Below are positions 16,047-24,449 of a stretch of 64,000 nt of DNA, piece after piece (the first letter of the stretch is position 1; every line of letters starts with the position of its first letter). Source of the stretch: an uncultured Mediterraneibacter sp. (GTDB lineage Bacteria; Bacillota; Clostridia; Lachnospirales; Lachnospiraceae); NCBI GenBank assembly GCA_944376695.1, contig CALWDM010000001.1, positions 114,173 to 178,172 on the forward strand. The letters run 5' to 3'. The notes below the pieces were generated by a model. It searched no databases and was not told the DNA's origin. It saw only the letters and a program-made list of their open reading frames with translations. A program made the position numbers and the translations under genes.

Positions 16047-16409
16047 TTAATCTATCACTCTCACACCTTCTACGAAGATGTTGATCTTTTCTACCGTCAT
16101 GCCGGTGAATTCTTCAACCTTATATTTTACATTACTCATAAGATTGTCAGAAACAGAAAGGATATTCACGCCATATGCCACAATGACGTGAAAATTCAGA
16201 GTAAGGGCGTTCTCGTCGGAGATCTCCACCTTGATCCCGTGGGTCAGACTCTCTCTCTTTAACAGCCGTACCAGACCGTCTTTCATGTTCACGGCTGCCA
16301 TCCCGACAATGCCGAAACACTCAACTGCAACGGAGCCGGCATATTTGGCGATCACCTCGGGATTGACCGTAATGATACCAAGATCTGTGCTCATACTTCC
16401 CTTCATCAT
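16047..16409 (-). CDS. Asp23/Gls24 family envelope stress protein (YloU-like)
   Basis: A 120-residue DUF322 protein. Members sit at the inner face of the membrane, and in staphylococci Asp23 is tied to cell-envelope stress. The features seen are the opening STDLGIITVNPEVIAKYAG, the central LTLNFHVIVAYGVNI and the C-terminal VEEFTGMTVEKINIFVEGVRV, all family-typical; there are no membrane segments. Two adjacent ATG codons (16409 and 16406) lie 5 and 8 bases after GGAGG; I use 16409. It is co-transcribed with fakA from a promoter at 16455-16483 and is divergent from rpmB. The position beside rpmB and fakA is conserved in Bacillota. Confidence 0.92.
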   Translation of the reverse strand: MMKGSMSTDLGIITVNPEVIAKYAGSVAVECFGIVGMAAVNMKDGLVRLLKRESLTHGIKVEISDENALTLNFHVIVAYGVNILSVSDNLMSNVKYKVEEFTGMTVEKINIFVEGVRVID

Positions 16410-16454
16410 GTATACCTCCATTTTTAAAGGATTTTTTCCATAAATAATATGCTT

Positions 16455-16483
16455 ATTATACTATTCATTCCTTAATTTTACAA
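16455..16483 (-). promoter_or_regulatory. SigA-type promoter of asp23-fakA
   Basis: On the minus strand, TTGTAA (16478-16483), a 17-bp spacer and TATAAT (16455-16460), about 46 bases before the start codon. Confidence 0.7.
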
Positions 16484-16510
16484 TATACATTCGTTTTTTT
16501 TAAAAAATAC

Positions 16511-16539
16511 TTGCAATGGGAAATTCTTTCTGCTAGAAT
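16511..16539 (+). promoter_or_regulatory. SigA-type promoter of rpmB
   Basis: TTGCAA (16511-16516), a 17-bp spacer and TAGAAT (16534-16539), about 50 bases before the start codon. Confidence 0.7.
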
Positions 16540-16590
16540 AACTGTGTTGTGAGTCTATACGACCAGTTCAGATTGTTAGGAGGTGCAGTC

Positions 16591-16776
16591 ATGGCTAAAT
16601 GTGCTATTTGTGAAAAGGGTGCTCATTTTGGTAACAATGTAAGCCACTCTCATAGAAAGACACCGAAAATGTGGAAATCAAATGTGAAGTCCGTCAAAGT
16701 GAAAACAGAAGGCGGCTCCAGGAGAATGTATGTATGTACATCCTGTCTGAAATCCGGACGCGTTGAGCGCGCTTAA
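16591..16776 (+). CDS. rpmB: 50S ribosomal protein L28
   Basis: A 61-residue ribosomal protein. It opens MAKCAICEKG, continues GNNVSHSHRKTPKMWKSNVK and ends with CTSCLKSGRVERA. The paired cysteines (CxxC near the N-terminus and CTSC near the C-terminus) mark the zinc-binding form of L28. ATG 16591 is preceded by a perfect AGGAGGTG; the frame is open upstream but the longer start (16549) lacks a ribosome-binding site and is not family-like. It has its own promoter and terminator, so it is monocistronic. Its place beside asp23-fakA is conserved. Confidence 0.98.
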   Translation: MAKCAICEKGAHFGNNVSHSHRKTPKMWKSNVKSVKVKTEGGSRRMYVCTSCLKSGRVERA

Positions 16777-16829
16777 TTTCAGATTTTTCCGGAGATTACA
16801 CAAAAGAGCTTTAAATTGACACGGAATTG

Positions 16830-16862
16830 AGAACAGGAAGCGTTCAGCTTCCTGTTCTTTTC
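16830..16862 (+). terminator. Intrinsic terminator of rpmB
   Basis: A perfect 12-bp stem (AGAACAGGAAGC / GCTTCCTGTTCT) with loop GTTCA and a T-run on the plus strand. Confidence 0.9.
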
Positions 16863-16945
16863 ATAATATCATCCAATTGAGAAAATTCTGTATGCTTCAC
16901 TCAAAATTAAATTCTGATCTCTTGCAGGCTCTCAGAAAAGCCCTG

Positions 16946-19900
16946 TCACCTCAATTCCGGCAGACCTCCCGCCGCAAGACCGCCGAAATCCCATACCTCC
17001 CCGCTCCATCCCAGCGTTTCCAGATAAAACGATTTCTCTTCTGTCTGCTGCTTTGATACCGGGAAGATCCGGTCCGTATTGGTTTCATTGATATTACTCT
17101 GGCTGTCTGAGCTGTCAAGCTCATACACACTGCTTGTGATCCCCAGCACATCCCACCCGGAGACACGGTTTGCATTCACTCCGGTGCTTAAGCTGACCGA
17201 GCTTTCTACCGCTGCATTTCCCTTCTGCGGTCCTCCGATCAGTCCGCCGTTTCCAATGCGTTCCGGCGCTGTGATCTCAACCCTGGTAAGGCAGTTCCGC
17301 ATGATTCCGTCCCCGAGCCACCCTGTGATACCTCCGATCCGGGCGCCCATCTGGTGCCTTGCGGTCCCTTCCATATTACCTGTCACGATACAGTCCGAAA
17401 GGATGGATCCGTCAAACTGCCCGGCAATTCCTCCGATTGTATTGCCTGCCCTGATGAAAATATTTTCAGCCGAGATCCTCTTTACAGTGCTGCCTGAGAT
17501 CACGCCGGCAAGTCCGCCCACCTGGTTGGCGTTATTGTCGATTGTAAGATCGCGTATTCTGACCTTCTCGATGATCGAGTTTTTTACTTCGCCGGCAAGG
17601 GCTCCTTTCTGGTCATTGGAGGTCAGAGATGACCCTTCGATGACCAGATCCGTAACCTGAGCCCCGTCCATTTTTTCAAACAGCGCCGCATCCGATCCGG
17701 TAACCGTAAAGCCGTTTCCGTCAAGTTCTCCGGAAAACGTGCCGTTCACTGCATAACTGCCTGACACAGCGCCGTCCAGGTCGATATTGCCGCCCAGGCT
17801 GTATTTCTTTTTCAGTGCTGTCTGAGAGCTGCCGATGGCAAGGAATTCTTCCGCTGTTGTAATCTCCTTCTCGCCAACGGTCACTGTCATATCTCCATAC
17901 TCATAATACCCCTCCGTCTTTGTCTTAACCAGAGGCAGCGCCATGTCCGTCCCTTCCACGCGCACATTCCCGAGAGTCACTTTCTTTGACTTAACTGCCA
18001 GCAGCGCCTGGGCGCCCGCCTCATAAGCCGGATCCTGGATCGTCAGATCCTTCACCTGCGCGTACTGCAGGTCACCGAAAAGCGGGTACTGCATTCCCGT
18101 CAGCTTCTTTCCGTTTCCGTCCAGGATACCGATAAATCTGTCCGGGATATAGCTTCCCCCGGATCCGGCGGCATTGCTGAAATCAAGATTATTTTCCAGC
18201 CTGTAATATCCGTACGGATTCTGCTGCGCACAGCGGATCAGCTCCTCCGCCGTAGTCACAGAGACTGCCTCCGGGCTTTTGTAAATGCCTCCGCTGCTGA
18301 AATCTCCTGTCACGCGCTTGATCATGCCGTAGAGCATCCGTTTTGTCTCAATACATGCAGTCCGGTTGCCGCTTGCCGCATCCTCCTCAAAGGCTTTTTT
18401 AAACTGGCTGATCACTGTCTCTGCATCGAAATAGGGGATCTGGTCCAGCTTCTCTTCTACCGAGCGGTACCGTCCCAGTTTGTACTCTTTCCAGGTGATA
18501 TCCGGATCCCCTGTGATCTTCCGGAGAGCGTCCAGGTCGTTTTCACTGAGGGCGGACATGTAGACCATGTAGCCTTTTTCATACCCTGCCAGTCCCAGCA
18601 TTTCCTGCCCCAGCCTCTTAAAGGAATGGGTGTCCGGCGAGCCGTCGTCATTGTGTGATTGATACCAGTTCATCGTATAGAACGACTCAAATCCGTAACT
18701 TCCTGCCGTTGCGGTGCCTATCGTTTCCGGATAGGATGACGCATTGCGGACAGAGATCCGGTTCTCCCAGAGATCTTCCATATCTTTCAGATCCATCGCT
18801 GAAATCTCATCCGCGGTCAGTTTCTTGTATACAGTGGACATGGACGAAGTACCGCCCGGAGTATGCTCCGCCTGCACGGCCACCGCGGCCTGCTGCCGGG
18901 GCGTAAGCTGAAGGAACGCCTGTGCCGCCAGATAATCCAGCACATAGCCGGTCTCAAACATCTCCCGGTAATAGCTGTGGATCTTTTCCTTTGAATCGAT
19001 CCTCTCATAGCTGAAATTATTCGTCATCTCAGTGCCCATATCCATGATCTTTGAAATATTGAACACCATGATACCGTCCCGCGTCTCCTGCGCGATATTC
19101 CCGTCCGCATGCGCCTCTCCGCCGGTCCCTTTCCTTCTTCCGGCCCCGCCGTAGAAATACCTGCCGTCCTGATTGTGGGCAGTCTCATGGCTGAATGTAA
19201 AGAAGGTATAATCGCTGGTCCCAAGCGCCTCGGAGTGCATCCAGATCACAATGCTCCCATTCGCTACCGCTGCGCTTCCGTTCAGTGCGTTGAGCATATT
19301 GTTTGCCTCATAGACCCATTTCATGACCGGGTCTCTTGTCTGGCCTTTTTCCTGTATGCCCGCAGAAGCCGCCGCGCTTTCCGGGAACCCAAGACGCGTG
19401 TCATACTGGATATTCACGAAGCTGTTGAGCTGGTCTGCCGCGCTGTCCATCCACCGGGATGACACACCGTAGAAGATCGCCATTTTCTCCGCATAGGCTT
19501 CCGCTGTCCTGCGCATCCGCTCCCGCTCCTGCCCGTCTTTGTTCAGATAATCCGGATACCGGTTCATACTGCCTATCAGGATCTGGGACGGCACGGAGAT
19601 CAGATACATGTCCTCCTGGGGAGCTGTAAGGATCTGAAGGACCAGGCTCTTCCTTATATCTTCCAGCCCGCTTAAATTATCCCAGATCCGGTACCGGATC
19701 CTCCCGTCATCACCGCTGGCTGCCTTTTCTACAAGCATTCCCTCAAAACTTTCTGCAAACCATTCATTAGGATCCTCATACCCTGCAATGCTTCCTGAAA
19801 AACCGCCGAGAAAATCTGTCAGCGTCTTTCCGGTATAAGCTTTCAGCACATTGTTGTAGAAATCGATGGTCCTGTGCGTATCCCGCTGTCCGTTCGGAGC

Positions 19901-22900
19901 CGCAATAAGCTGATCGGCAAGGCGGGAAGCAGTCATGCCGTCTGACAGCATTTCCCCGTCAAAAAACATCAGGTCACTGAGAAGGACCCCGCTGTAATCG
20001 ATGCGGTACCATTTATCATAGTAATTATACGCGTAGAGCATGCGCTTCAGCGTATCCTCCTCCTTCATCCGTTCAGCCGCAAGCGCCTGCACCGCCGGAT
20101 GCGCGCAGTATGTCGGATACTCCTCCCCCGAGGCGAACAGCCTGAACAGGATGTCCTCCATCCTGCCCCTGACATTTTCGTTGTAATAATCCGTATACAG
20201 GCGGCTCTCTTCCTCCGGCGTCAGTCCTGCCAGATCAGCCGTGTAGTCAAATCCGGCCGCCATCTCCGCTGCCGCGGCAAGTAACTCCTCATTGATGTCC
20301 GAGACATAGTTATGGAACTGGTATTTCAGCTCTGTCCCCTCTACACCGTAGACTGCCGCCGCCCCGCCGGTCAGCTTCTCATAAGTGACCGGATATTCCT
20401 GCATGGTCCCGTCTTTGAACACGATGCGGATCTTCTGAATCTGTCCCGGTTCTTCCTTCCGGATACCGGATACAAGGGCGCTGTTTCCATCCAGCGGAAG
20501 GACAAAGTCAATCATCCCCGTGGCAAGCGCTTCCCCTTCTCCGGACAGATTCCCATATTTCACCCACATGCGCGTGTCGGACAAAGGCATCAGCTTCGCC
20601 ATGTTTGCATAGGCTTTTTCCCGGTCAGGCCGGTAGTCCTTCTGACCCAGGAGACTGCTGTAATTTGGGATCCCGTAATTGTTTTCTTCTATCGGAGCGC
20701 CCCTCAGCGCGGGACGCTTTTCGTATGCAGTCCTGTCCAGATCCCAGATCTCTTCATCAAATCCGAGAGTATCTTTGTAAAAACTCTTTTCATAGACAGA
20801 ATCCGTCTCTTTCACATTCTCCCTGTTATCTTCTGTAATATTTGTGATGCTTTCTGATCCGGAATATTCATATACTTCTTTCGCATTTTCCAGGATGTCG
20901 AATCCGGCGATCCGGTACCCCGCCCCGGAGCTCATGCTCAGACTGTATTCGATCACAGGACTCCCTGTGCTGGGACCGCCGATGATGCCGCCGTTTCCTT
21001 TCTGCGCCGGGGCAATGATCTGCGCCTGGGTATAGCAACGGCTGATGATCCCGCCTCCGTGCCATCCGGTGATACCGCCCACCCTTGCCCCAAGGGATGG
21101 ATGATCGTAGTTACCCTGGATATCCCCGGTCACATAACAGTTCTCGATCCGGGCGCCGGATTCCGTCCGTCCGGCAATGCCGCCCACTGCCACAAGTCCT
21201 TTTATGGAAACATCCACTGACGCGCTTTCCCTGATCGTGGAATTCACAAGCTTTCCTGCAAACGCGCCCAGTCCGTCCACCCTGTTTGAAATGGTGGAAT
21301 CGACGATAAACACGTTTTCGATCACGCTCCCGCTCTGGATCACATTTGCCAGGATTCCGCTCCGTGATGCTGTGACCGAGGCATTCCCGATCACCAGATC
21401 GTGTATATCCGCGCCGCTCAGTGTGCCGAACAGACTGGTGGGCAGATTGTAGATCGTATGCCCGTTTCCGTCCAGTTCGCCTGAAAATGTAACGGCCACT
21501 GCCGCCGCGTCCGGAGAAATGCCTGAGGCATCCAGGTCTTCCGTCAGCTCATGACGTCCTTTCGGATCCTCCGCCATCTGCCGGAACAGCTCTTCCGCAC
21601 TCTGAATCAGAGGATGCTCTCCCCTGGCGTCCCGGTAGGCCAGAGGGAACGCGTAACCGGCCTTCCTCGTCCCGTCTGCGTCATAGCTGACCAGTTCTTC
21701 CTGATCCAGCTCCGCGTACACTCTCCCGGTATCTTTTTCCTGCCGGAAGCTGCGGATGCCGGCGTAAAAGTCCGGCATACTCTCCATCTCGATCAGGGCA
21801 TAATAGTTCTCCGGATCCTCAGGAAGACCGCCTGCGATATCCAGCACATCCACCTCTGACGCAGATCCGTTTCCGGCATAATAAAGCGTGGTATCCGTAA
21901 TGTCTTTCAGTTCCAGCGCATCTCTCGACACTGACACCTTCTCCGTATAAAGCACTTCGCCTTTAAACTCATTGGACTGGTCGTCCAGGGAATCTGTATC
22001 CAGGTCATAGTCCGCTGTCACAGTTATGATATAGTTTTCTTTCACAGTCAGGTGCGCTGTCGCCTGATTCTCCCCTGCTGAGGCAGGCTCATTTACCAGT
22101 ACCGCTCCGCCGTCCTCCGCGATCTGTACTGACGCGTCCTTAAGGGCTCTGTCGCCGTCCTTGAGCTCAAACCGGACTTTCAGCTCATCCGATCCTGTAT
22201 CTGTCATTCCTTCTGTCTGGAATCCGACGATCTCAGGAGTGCTTTTCAGAACTTCGATCTTTTCAGAATAGTCGACCTTCACTTCCTGGCCGCTGTCAAG
22301 ACGGACCTTTGAGATCCGGAATTCCTTCACTCCCGCCCCGTCCTGAACGCCGGTTTTCACCGTGTAGAGATGGCTTCCCTCCTGACGGTCTGCTCCATAC
22401 TCTCTTCCGTTTACGGTCACTGTCTCGATCACTGCCTGGCAGGGCTCCTGTATCCCGCAGGAGATATCTGCATAAAACTTTAATGCTGTTTCCTCCTGTT
22501 TCTCAAAATAGAACTTGTCCATCGCAGAGGACAGGCTGATCTCATAGTTTATATTTTTCTCGATCCTGCGGATCAGAAGGGACAGATCTGTGACTGTCAG
22601 CTTCCTGTCAAAGTTCATGTCCGCTTTGTCCTGATCCTCCTCCGGCAAAAGCTCAAGTGCGATGAGGTGTCTCTGAAGGAGTTCCACATCCGTATAATCC
22701 ACATTTCCGTCATCACTCAGGTCTCCCTTTCCGGTGTACGCCGACGCGCTTGCCAGGATGGCGGCAGATGCCAGCCCGCACACAAGGATGCCTGTCAGGA
22801 TCCTGTTCCTTCCCGATTGTTTTCCGCCCGGATGTTTCTCTCTCGTTCGTTCTCTGCCGCCCTGCTTCAGAGAGGCTGATTTTTTTAGGATAAGAGCAGC

Positions 22901-23620
22901 AGCCAGAAGAAGGGCAGCAGTGATCGATATCCCAAGAAATACTGCAAAAGGAATGCCCGCATCTCCCGCATGGACAGATCCCAGTCCGAGTTCTTCCGCC
23001 TCAGTTTCATCGTTCCCCTCTGTCTTTCCTTCCGGCTCATTCCCCCCACTCTCCCCTGTCTGTATCTGGGAAGGATCGGAATCCGGACGATCCCCTGCCG
23101 GATCTCCATTTTCATTTCCCGCCGGTCCCTCTGCTGTGATCAGGTCAATCTTCAGAGAACCGTCTGCCGGAAACAGATCCTCATTTCCTTCCGACACAGA
23201 AATCTCTTTTACCGTAATATAAGCTTCCTTTGCAGGGAGGGACTGCTTTGCAGTCAGGCGCAGAGAAAATACCTCCTGCCCTTCCATGGTCCCCGCCCTG
23301 TTAATAAGTACAAACTGTCCGTTTTTCGTATTATAAAACATCTGCTCCCAGGAATTTAATGTCTCAAAATCCTCTCCGGAAACTTCCTCAAAAACATCCG
23401 TGTCAAATTCCAGAGTTCCGTTCAGCGCGTTCACTCCGTCCCTGATGTCCGTATATCCGTCGAGGGCAAACGTCACTGTGATCTCCTGCCCGCTCCTCAC
23501 ATCAGTATCTTCTGACAGGATCTTCATTCCCTGTACGCCTGCCGCCGTAACCTCAGCGCCTCCTGATAAGAGTCCGCATATGGTGATAAATGCCGCAAGC
23601 AAGGCTCTTACTCTTCTCAT
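16946..23620 (-). CDS. Giant surface M26-type zinc metalloprotease with cohesin-like and dockerin modules
   Basis: A ~2224-residue exported protein. In order: signal peptide (1-27); a cohesin-like beta domain (~29-160); an acidic Gly/Glu/Asp-rich linker; a membrane segment (~223-246); a short Lys/Arg-rich loop; a second membrane segment (~274-293); a type I dockerin (~299-357, with two calcium-loop repeats DDGNVDYTDVELLQRHL and FDRKLTVTDLSLLIRRI); beta-rich domains; a GLUG-type beta-helix (~685-980); the peptidase, with HETAH at 1478-1482 and Glu1502 in GTGGE, the HExxH-(19)-E zinc site of ZmpA/ZmpB (M26) proteases; and a second beta-helix (~1800-2224). By the positive-inside rule both arms would be outside the cell. 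M26 enzymes cut host IgA1 or other glycoproteins; the substrate here is unknown. ATG 23620 is my choice because the signal peptide follows directly; an in-frame ATG at 23632 and TTG at 23641 exist. It stands alone, after a terminator. Confidence 0.82.
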   Translation of the reverse strand: MRRVRALLAAFITICGLLSGGAEVTAAGVQGMKILSEDTDVRSGQEITVTFALDGYTDIRDGVNALNGTLEFDTDVFEEVSGEDFETLNSWEQMFYNTKNGQFVLINRAGTMEGQEVFSLRLTAKQSLPAKEAYITVKEISVSEGNEDLFPADGSLKIDLITAEGPAGNENGDPAGDRPDSDPSQIQTGESGGNEPEGKTEGNDETEAEELGLGSVHAGDAGIPFAVFLGISITAALLLAAALILKKSASLKQGGRERTREKHPGGKQSGRNRILTGILVCGLASAAILASASAYTGKGDLSDDGNVDYTDVELLQRHLIALELLPEEDQDKADMNFDRKLTVTDLSLLIRRIEKNINYEISLSSAMDKFYFEKQEETALKFYADISCGIQEPCQAVIETVTVNGREYGADRQEGSHLYTVKTGVQDGAGVKEFRISKVRLDSGQEVKVDYSEKIEVLKSTPEIVGFQTEGMTDTGSDELKVRFELKDGDRALKDASVQIAEDGGAVLVNEPASAGENQATAHLTVKENYIITVTADYDLDTDSLDDQSNEFKGEVLYTEKVSVSRDALELKDITDTTLYYAGNGSASEVDVLDIAGGLPEDPENYYALIEMESMPDFYAGIRSFRQEKDTGRVYAELDQEELVSYDADGTRKAGYAFPLAYRDARGEHPLIQSAEELFRQMAEDPKGRHELTEDLDASGISPDAAAVAVTFSGELDGNGHTIYNLPTSLFGTLSGADIHDLVIGNASVTASRSGILANVIQSGSVIENVFIVDSTISNRVDGLGAFAGKLVNSTIRESASVDVSIKGLVAVGGIAGRTESGARIENCYVTGDIQGNYDHPSLGARVGGITGWHGGGIISRCYTQAQIIAPAQKGNGGIIGGPSTGSPVIEYSLSMSSGAGYRIAGFDILENAKEVYEYSGSESITNITEDNRENVKETDSVYEKSFYKDTLGFDEEIWDLDRTAYEKRPALRGAPIEENNYGIPNYSSLLGQKDYRPDREKAYANMAKLMPLSDTRMWVKYGNLSGEGEALATGMIDFVLPLDGNSALVSGIRKEEPGQIQKIRIVFKDGTMQEYPVTYEKLTGGAAAVYGVEGTELKYQFHNYVSDINEELLAAAAEMAAGFDYTADLAGLTPEEESRLYTDYYNENVRGRMEDILFRLFASGEEYPTYCAHPAVQALAAERMKEEDTLKRMLYAYNYYDKWYRIDYSGVLLSDLMFFDGEMLSDGMTASRLADQLIAAPNGQRDTHRTIDFYNNVLKAYTGKTLTDFLGGFSGSIAGYEDPNEWFAESFEGMLVEKAASGDDGRIRYRIWDNLSGLEDIRKSLVLQILTAPQEDMYLISVPSQILIGSMNRYPDYLNKDGQERERMRRTAEAYAEKMAIFYGVSSRWMDSAADQLNSFVNIQYDTRLGFPESAAASAGIQEKGQTRDPVMKWVYEANNMLNALNGSAAVANGSIVIWMHSEALGTSDYTFFTFSHETAHNQDGRYFYGGAGRRKGTGGEAHADGNIAQETRDGIMVFNISKIMDMGTEMTNNFSYERIDSKEKIHSYYREMFETGYVLDYLAAQAFLQLTPRQQAAVAVQAEHTPGGTSSMSTVYKKLTADEISAMDLKDMEDLWENRISVRNASSYPETIGTATAGSYGFESFYTMNWYQSHNDDGSPDTHSFKRLGQEMLGLAGYEKGYMVYMSALSENDLDALRKITGDPDITWKEYKLGRYRSVEEKLDQIPYFDAETVISQFKKAFEEDAASGNRTACIETKRMLYGMIKRVTGDFSSGGIYKSPEAVSVTTAEELIRCAQQNPYGYYRLENNLDFSNAAGSGGSYIPDRFIGILDGNGKKLTGMQYPLFGDLQYAQVKDLTIQDPAYEAGAQALLAVKSKKVTLGNVRVEGTDMALPLVKTKTEGYYEYGDMTVTVGEKEITTAEEFLAIGSSQTALKKKYSLGGNIDLDGAVSGSYAVNGTFSGELDGNGFTVTGSDAALFEKMDGAQVTDLVIEGSSLTSNDQKGALAGEVKNSIIEKVRIRDLTIDNNANQVGGLAGVISGSTVKRISAENIFIRAGNTIGGIAGQFDGSILSDCIVTGNMEGTARHQMGARIGGITGWLGDGIMRNCLTRVEITAPERIGNGGLIGGPQKGNAAVESSVSLSTGVNANRVSGWDVLGITSSVYELDSSDSQSNINETNTDRIFPVSKQQTEEKSFYLETLGWSGEVWDFGGLAAGGLPELR

Positions 23621-23711
23621 GCTCCAGTCCATTCCTTTCAAAAATTTATTGTTTTATGAACAGACTGATTATATTTGTTTTCCAAATGGGGAACAATATG
23701 AGATTACTGGA

Positions 23712-23748
23712 AATAAAAAAGACAGCCGCCATAATCAGCAGCCGTCTC
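23712..23748 (-). terminator. Intrinsic terminator after the small membrane protein
   Basis: On the minus strand an 11-bp stem with several G-U pairs (AGACGGCTGCT with GGCGGCTGTCT) and loop GATTAT is followed by TTTTTT. It separates gerW and the small gene from the giant protease gene. Confidence 0.7.
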
Positions 23749-23773
23749 TCAGACGCCATATAACATTTTCTCA

Positions 23774-23911
23774 TCAGCAGCAGAACAGCCGGTACCCTGC
23801 CACAAGAAAGATGATCGTCAGGATCACTCCCCAGACCAGGCTCGGAAGGAGCATCATGATAAACATCCCCAGCGCCATCCAGAATAATGCGAAACCGCAC
23901 ACCTTTTTCAT
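23774..23911 (-). CDS. Small hydrophobic membrane protein, 45 residues
   Basis: A short gene found by reading the gap between gerW and the protease. The 45-residue product starts MKKVCGFALFWMALGM, continues with a long hydrophobic run through LLPSLVWGVILTIIFLVAG, and ends YRLFCC. It would span the membrane twice or as one hairpin. GGAAGTG lies about six to seven bases before the ATG, and the terminator at 23712-23748 follows. Support comes from the start signal, uniform hydrophobicity and context; I recall similar tiny proteins near sporulation genes in Lachnospiraceae but cannot name a family. It lies 76 bases after gerW on the same strand. Function unknown. Confidence 0.65.
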   Translation of the reverse strand: MKKVCGFALFWMALGMFIMMLLPSLVWGVILTIIFLVAGYRLFCC

Positions 23912-23987
23912 GATATCACTTCCGAAAAGTCTGTTTCTTTATCTTATGCCTTCTTCTTCCCGCATATGACTGTATGATAGATTTTCT

Positions 23988-24386
23988 CTATGAATCTTCC
24001 CCGGAATCCAGGATATCCATCACATCTTTTTCTGTCATTTTGTCTTCTTTTTTTGCCGTAAACCGATCGACTACATCCGGCACCATATCAAGGATCTTTG
24101 TGATCGTATCCTGATTCTTGATATTTACGAGCCGAGTCTTTCCGTCCTGGATGACAATGACCGCGCTGGGCGACATCCTGCCGCCGATACCTCCCATGCC
24201 CTTTTCTTTCTTCTCAGCGGAAAACGCTCCGGCCCCGATCCCGAACGACACATCTACAAGGGGAAGGATGATGGTCCCGTTGATGTGGATCGCATCTCCT
24301 ACCACCGTCTTGGATGAAACCACTCCGTCCATGCCCCTGAACAGAGATTCCAGTGTTGTCTTAAAATCATTTTTTCCGTCAGCCAT
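23988..24386 (-). CDS. ytfJ: Sporulation protein GerW (YtfJ family)
   Basis: A 132-residue protein of the GerW/YtfJ family, linked in Bacillus to germination of spores in response to amino acids. The family core is clear: FKTTLESLFRGMDGVVSSKTVVG, LPLVDVSFGIGAGAF, a Gly-rich GMGGIGGRMSPSAVIVI stretch, and the acidic tail. ATG 24386 is chosen for the AGGAGG box upstream; an open frame continues to 24449 but adds non-family residues. It follows the DUF2953 gene, matching the ytfI-ytfJ pair of B. subtilis, so a shared sporulation role is likely. Confidence 0.9.
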   Translation of the reverse strand: MADGKNDFKTTLESLFRGMDGVVSSKTVVGDAIHINGTIILPLVDVSFGIGAGAFSAEKKEKGMGGIGGRMSPSAVIVIQDGKTRLVNIKNQDTITKILDMVPDVVDRFTAKKEDKMTEKDVMDILDSGEDS

Positions 24387-24449
24387 TTCTTTTTTCCTCC
24401 TCAAATAAGACTGTTCTGTTTCATGATAAACATTGCTCCCAGATATCAT

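Noticed and set aside
23646-23900. 84-codon minus-strand frame upstream of the giant gene
   Set aside because: Overlaps the 45-residue small gene in another frame and crosses the terminator; the small gene has the better start and composition.
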